Assembly (NCBI GenBank): GCA_024516035.1
Contig: CM044959.1
Span: forward strand, 11,219,588 to 11,283,587
Source: Bactericera cockerelli
Taxonomy: Eukaryota > Arthropoda > Insecta > Hemiptera > Triozidae
Direction of reading: 5' to 3'
DNA: 64,000 nucleotides
Part shown: positions 59,805 to 64,000 of the stretch, one piece after another
How the letters are laid out: the number at the start of each line of letters is the position of its first letter
Numbering within the stretch: position 1 is the first letter of the stretch
The notes under the pieces: generated by a model
What the model was told of the DNA's origin: nothing
What the model saw: only the letters and a program-made list of their open reading frames with translations
Database searches by the model: none
Position numbers and translations under genes: made by a program

Positions 59805-61169
59805 TCAAACATGCATAATATCATTCTCAGGGTTATCTGAGATGACTCTACGGATTGAAATTAAAAGGTTTTTTAGTTTATTTTTTACTTTGGAATCCAT
59901 CTTTTCACATACCAATTTTTCTAGCAAGCTAACTACATTGACGGGATCCATCTCATAGTTATCTTTTATGATCTCTAATTTTTTAGTATTTCTCGTATTT
60001 TTGAGATCTCGAACCAAGTTAGAAAATACAGTGGGATCAATATCCGGATTGATTTTACCCAGCAAGGACAACATATTTTCATCCAAATCGCTCTCAACAC
60101 AAACTTTCTTTTCCTTCTCTTGTGGAGGAGGGGACTTGTGAGTGCGTTTATTACTCCTACTGTTCTCGGTCATAGTAGCGTCAACTATGTCGACATTATC
60201 TTTAGTCTCAGTATTCTCAGTTACCCCCTTATCTTCTGTTTCACCACTATTGATGGGAGAGGGAGGCTGTTCGATAACAGCAATGGTTATATTATCAGTC
60301 TGAGCAGATTCAGAAGACTCAGGAGTACCTGTGAGTAAATCAGAGGATTGAGAGCTATTAGTCTCAATAATCACCTCCTGGAGGGGAGGCACGGCAGTGG
60401 TGTCAGTACGCGAGGCAAAAGCGGGAAGTAAAGATCCAATAGCCATGTCATTAAGCTTAGACCCTACAAAGGTTTCTCCAGAGGAATTTTTATCTTTATT
60501 TCCAAAGCGCTTTTCACCTAAAGGAGTGTTGGGGCAATTTTTAACAATATGGCCATCACCATGGCACTTGTAACAAGACACCTTGTCTATGTAAATAAAT
60601 ATTTTGTGGACCACATTGTCAAAAACCAAGGGAAAAGAATTTGGCAAATCCTCAATGGTCTCAACAAAGAGCGATCTCCTAAAACCATGAAGATGACCAA
60701 AACGCTCGTTCCTAGAGCCCAAGTTTACAAAGGAAATCTCAGTGAGCACTTTTGTATATTTAGAGATCTCACTTAGGAGCATAGAGTTTGGTATTCCAGG
60801 TTCAGTTTGGCAAAGGAAAATTTTGTGCCCATCATTTACCAATTTTGAAACAGTAAATACTTTCTTGTTAATAATTAGTTGAGGGTGATGTTGATACAAC
60901 TTGTTTACATCTGCCTCACTGGTCAGGTAGAATTTGACAAGATTATTAAATTTGCCAAAAAACACAAAATTTTTATCACCTACCACATCACCTACAGCGC
61001 ATAAGTATTGGTCCATAGTAACAGAGTTGTCAAGGGGAAGTGTGAATCCACACTTTCTTGATAGGTGAAGATTGTCCATACAAGGGAGAGACGTTTGGCT
61101 ATTACTCTTACCATAATCAGCTCTAGCTGTGTAAGAAATGGGCTTAAGTACTCTAGAATAGCTATTCAT
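59805..61169 (-). CDS. LINE ORF1: gag-like RNA-binding protein with CCHC knuckle (454 aa)
   Basis: A single zinc knuckle C199-X2-C202-X4-H207-X4-C212 (CYKCHGDGHIVKNC) follows an N-terminal domain (KVFTVSKLVNDGHKIFLCQT, FVNLGSRNERFGHLHGFRRS). A Ser/Thr/Glu-rich linker (about 255-345) and a Lys-rich C-terminal helical part come after it. Such ORF1 proteins coat the element RNA. It is separated from ORF2 by an unusually long spacer. Confidence 0.85.
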   Translation of the reverse strand: MNSYSRVLKPISYTARADYGKSNSQTSLPCMDNLHLSRKCGFTLPLDNSVTMDQYLCAVGDVVGDKNFVFFGKFNNLVKFYLTSEADVNKLYQHHPQLIINKKVFTVSKLVNDGHKIFLCQTEPGIPNSMLLSEISKYTKVLTEISFVNLGSRNERFGHLHGFRRSLFVETIEDLPNSFPLVFDNVVHKIFIYIDKVSCYKCHGDGHIVKNCPNTPLGEKRFGNKDKNSSGETFVGSKLNDMAIGSLLPAFASRTDTTAVPPLQEVIIETNSSQSSDLLTGTPESSESAQTDNITIAVIEQPPSPINSGETEDKGVTENTETKDNVDIVDATMTENSRSNKRTHKSPPPQEKEKKVCVESDLDENMLSLLGKINPDIDPTVFSNLVRDLKNTRNTKKLEIIKDNYEMDPVNVVSLLEKLVCEKMDSKVKNKLKNLLISIRRVISDNPENDIMHV

Positions 61170-61454
61170 TGTAATAAGAAAGAACTTAATGAGGTCAAAA
61201 AATATTGATGAAAATTAAAAGGCTTAGGTCAGTAAATAGAATGTAAAGCAAAAACACCGTTCGTTAAAAACACGGACGGAAACTTAGATAATTATAAATT
61301 ACCACCCAAAAAGAAATTCAAGTAAAACACCTGAATTCATACTGGCCGGCAAAGAAAAATGAAAATATAAACAGAAAAGCAAAACAGCTGATGAGTTGAA
61401 GTGAACAATATTCAAAACGCTAGTTTACCACTCTAGCGAGCAGCAATGTAAACA

Positions 61455-61468
61455 GTTGCCATGGCAAC
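61455..61468. promoter_or_regulatory. Perfect X-box (RFX site) in the LINE 5' UTR
   Basis: gttgccatggcaac is a 14-bp perfect palindrome identical to the high-affinity RFX-family X-box. It lies about 285 bp upstream of the ORF1 start. Binding is inferred from the motif only. Confidence 0.5.
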
Positions 61469-61707
61469 AAATAACCTCGAAATCAACAACTGTTGTAAAA
61501 ACTCTAGTAAGGACACTTAAAAAATAGTAAAAAAGTAAGGAAAACGGAACTTAAACGAAAAACCGTTTACACCAATCGAAAGACGGGATCTTAAACTTCA
61601 ACTATGCAAAAAATCAGAAACATTAGTGAGCTAAATCCACACAGAATTATTAAACGAAGAGGAGCAGATCAGGAGCAACTTCACTCTAGAAAAACTAACA
61701 CGAGGGG

Positions 61708-62035
61708 TATAAAATGTTTGAATCTTGTCAAAATAAGTGTTTTTAAAATCTTTTTAAACACTTTCTGTGGCCGTCTGGGTAGTCTGCTGTGACTAAAGAT
61801 AGAGATACTTTTAAGATGTGAACTTATGTGATACTTTTATTTTCATGTCAATTTTTTTTCTAATGTTTCTAAATTGATTGCATAAATATATTGATACCTT
61901 AGATTCCTTGGGTCAAATAAGCATGGATTATCTCTATCAACTAGGGGTCAGAAATGGACCCTAACTGAGTTAGAACTGACTTAAACTCGAAAAATTAATA
62001 TTAAAAATTGAATTCGTATCCAATGTCCTATACAT
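61708..62035. other. No gene; continuation of the pre-insertion locus
   Basis: 'cttgtcaaaataag' occurs on both sides of the LINE (about 54815 and 61724), consistent with the LINE having split one locus. No exon is seen. Confidence 0.5.
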
Positions 62036-62092
62036 ATGTCCTAACTAAAGGGCGGGGTTATTGGTTATTGCCTATGGCAATCTCTTTATTCC
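62036..62092 (-). repeat. Repeat P fragment
   Basis: 'tcctaactaaagggcggggt' and 'gcctatggcaatctcttta'. Confidence 0.55.
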
Positions 62093-62284
62093 AATTGTTT
62101 CTAGTCTCTTATTGGGATTTTTCATTCTTTAAGGTGTATTCTTCTTTTTTTTTTGTTTTGTTCTTAATTATTTTATTTTAAATTTCACAATAAAAAAAAT
62201 GTTCTATTATAAAAATGTGTCGTATTATTTTTAGGTGGTTTTACAGCTAAAATTCCCAGGGTATTTAAAACGGTCTGTGGTCTA

Positions 62285-62600
62285 GAAGAGACAGTCCCCG
62301 AGAATGTTCTCGGAGACGGTTCCGAGAAGGCTCGGAGACAGTCCCCGAGAATGTTCTCGGAGACGGTTCCGAGAAGGCTCGGAGACGGTCCCCGAGAATG
62401 ATCTCGGAGACAGTTCCCGAGACCGATCTTGGAGCAATCTCGAGCACCAGCAATCGACGCTACGGTGCGGACGTAGACTGTCCCGCAGCAGTCTCCGAAC
62501 GGTCTCCTAGGTGTCTCCGATATCATTTTTTGGGATCCGAGACAGGACGATACAATCTCGTTCCTAGATCTCGGAGATGGTTCCGAGACTGTTTTTTGTT
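62285..62600 (+). repeat. GC-rich 47-bp minisatellite with cggagac motif
   Basis: Units with 'gtccccgagaatgttctcgg' start near 62291, 62338 and 62385 (period 47). They then decay into scattered 'tctcggagac' / 'gttccgaga' words up to about 62600. 'ccgagaatgttctcgg' is itself palindromic, so units can fold. Confidence 0.85.
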
Positions 62601-63177
62601 TAAGGGGTAACTAGCCAAGTAATACAATAATCTTGGTTACAAAAAAGGGAAAAGAATAGAATTCAAAATAATAAAGTGTTCTTTTAAAGTTTTTTTTTCC
62701 AAATTCAAAGTTTAAAATAGAAAGTTCTACCTTCAGCCACATGAGCACGGATGGAATTTGATAGACCTGAGTACGTATCATGTCAATGGAGCTACTGCCG
62801 TCTGGCCGGATGTGAAGGGTTAATATAATGGATCAGGATTAGCCACTAGACAGCAGAAAGCCACGGGGATCATCCAGTCGACAACTAAGACTCCAAATAT
62901 GAAGGTCGCAGGTTTGAAATAAAGTTTAAGCAAAATTTCATTTTAGTCTGCCCGGTAGATCAGTGGTCAATCAATCTTGATTTTATAGCCAACATAATTA
63001 TGGTAGACTGCAGAATTTTGGCCAACTAATACTGGTACCATCACGGTACTAATACTGGTACCATCACAAAATTAAATTGCTCCTCCGAAATAAATTTTAG
63101 TTCTAAATTTTTTCAAGATTTATTAAACTATTTTTTAAGCATTTTTCTTTTTCTTGTGTTTTGAGTATTTCTTTGCG

Positions 63178-63489
63178 ATGACCCCTCCAAAGCTATCCCA
63201 GCGGAAGACTAAAGGGAATTAAAAAAAGAAAGAAGAAATTGTGTCAGAATCAGAATACGAAGAAGATGAAGATGAGATGGAAAAGGAAATTGAAAAAGTT
63301 GTAACAAAAGTGATGAACACAAGAGAAATGAAGAATGGATTGAGAGAACTTGAAAGGAACATTAACTTCAACCTTAATAAGTTATATGAAATTAATGAAA
63401 AAATGGACAAAATGCAAAGACAGAATTTTGATTTTGAAGACAACATAATTTTGATGAACTGCAAAATTTTGATCTCGAACACAACATAA
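63178..63489 (+). pseudogene. Broken small ORF with an acidic coiled-coil-like region
   Basis: From ATG 63178: MTPPKLSQRKTKGN, then an in-frame TAA, then KKKEEIVSESEYEEDEDEME, KEIEKVVTKVMNTREMKNGL, RELERNINFNLNKLYEINEK, MDKMQRQNFDFEDN. It is rich in Glu/Lys and probably helical. I do not recognise a family. It could be the start of a retrotransposon ORF1. Its end (QNFDFEDNIILMNC) is the source-like copy of the 41-bp repeat that follows. Confidence 0.4.
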
Positions 63490-64000
63490 TTTTGGTAGAC
63501 TGCAGAATTTTGATTTTGAAAGCAACATAATATTGATGGACTGAAGAATTTTTATTTTGAATACAGCATAATTTTGGTAGACTGTAGAATTTTGATTTTG
63601 AAGACAACATAATTTTGGTAGACTGCAGAATTTTGATTTTGAAGACAACATAATTTTGGTAGACTGCAGAATTTTGATTTTGAAGACAATGTAATTTTGA
63701 TGGACTGCAGAATTTTGTTTTTGAAGACAACATAATTTTGGTAGACTGCAGAATTTTGATTTTGAAGACAACATAATTTTGATGGACTGCAGAGTTTTGA
63801 TTTTGAATACAACATAATTTTGGTGAACTGCAGAATTTCGATTATGAAGACAACATAATTTTGATGAACTGCAGAATTTTGATTTTGAAGACAACATAAT
63901 TTTGATGGACTGCAGAGTTTTGATTTTGAACACAACATAATTTTGGGAGACTGCAGAATTTTCATTTTGAAGACAACATAATTTTGGTGGACTGCAGAGT
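63419..64000 (+). repeat. 41-bp minisatellite, ~14 copies, runs off the window
   Basis: The unit is 'gactgcagaattttgatttt' plus 'gaagacaacataattttggta' (41 bp) with small variants. A stray unit lies upstream at about 62990-63020. Because 41 is not a multiple of three, the minus strand is open in all three frames, giving the repeated frames at 63382-63965, which are not genes. Confidence 0.95.

Larger units (their letters stand above)
54841..61707 (-). mobile_element. Full-length I-like non-LTR retrotransposon (LINE), 6.87 kb
   Basis: Two intact ORFs on the minus strand, poly(A) (seen as a 20-nt T run at 54841-54860), and a 9-bp target duplication tataaaatg at 54832-54840 and 61708-61716. 5'UTR is about 540 bp, inter-ORF spacer 1,141 bp, 3'UTR about 60 bp. 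The combination ORF1 with one CCHC knuckle, and ORF2 with endonuclease, RT and RNase H, places it in the I group; the exact clade is uncertain. Long open ORFs and a clean duplication indicate a recent insertion. Confidence 0.9.

Noticed and set aside
61380..61420. Second hammerhead-like motif (cagctgatgagttgaag) in the LINE 5' UTR
   Set aside because: CUGAUGAG is present, but there is no GAAA after a stem II and no cleavage-site strand.
63382..63965. Long repetitive frames of 113-183 aa on the minus strand
   Set aside because: They are the same 41-bp repeat read in three frames. Openness follows from the repeat and not from selection.

Overview
This is eukaryotic nuclear DNA, most likely from an arthropod and probably an insect. 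The evidence is split host genes with GT-AG introns, very dense SINEs (tRNA-headed and 5S rRNA-headed), hAT, piggyBac and Tc1/mariner-type remnants, an intact I-like LINE, a hammerhead ribozyme of the kind found in Penelope-like retroelements, and exons of an ABC transporter that looks like the insect ABCH (ABCG20/23-like) group. A hemipteran such as a planthopper is plausible but cannot be proven from this sequence. There are two assembly gaps of 100 N (42663-42762 and 53959-54058).

Host genes. (1) On the minus strand at 2564-3270 are the first two coding exons of a NIM1-like Ser/Thr kinase; the rest lies beyond the left edge. (2) On the plus strand at 28148-37448 is a complete seven-exon ZZZ3 orthologue (424 codons), with a SANT/Myb domain split over exons 4-5 and a C-terminal ZZ zinc finger in exon 7. 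ZZZ3 is the histone-reader subunit of the ATAC acetyltransferase complex. (3) On the minus strand at 40284-41401 are the two terminal exons of a gene I do not recognise; its stop codon touches a 5S-derived SINE. (4) On the plus strand at 44826 to about 54345 are four exons of the membrane domain of an ABC transporter.

Layout. 1-7 kb: NIM1 exons in a bed of SINEs and MITEs. 7.2-13.1 kb: an almost continuous polypyrimidine domain with CT microsatellites and a 52-bp minisatellite. 13-27 kb: gene-poor SINE mosaic with a 1.7-kb long-inverted-repeat element. 28-37.5 kb: ZZZ3, whose introns hold a LINE fragment, SINEs and a hAT element with a nested TA-flanked long-TIR element. 37.3-38.8 kb: tandem array made from the last ZZZ3 coding exon. 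39-45 kb: unknown minus-strand gene, SINEs, a gap and a piggyBac remnant. 45-54.8 kb: ABC transporter introns. 54841-61707: full-length two-ORF I-like LINE on the minus strand with a 9-bp target duplication. 61.7-64 kb: two minisatellites, the second of which runs off the window.

Main themes of the hunt: a hammerhead ribozyme inside a small insertion with an 11-bp target duplication; SINEs with different pol III heads (5S or tRNA) sharing one central domain; and a recurrent pattern in which tandem arrays or target duplications include the edge of a host exon (ZZZ3 exon 4, ZZZ3 last exon, ABC exon 2, ABC exon 3), multiplying splice donors or the stop-codon region.
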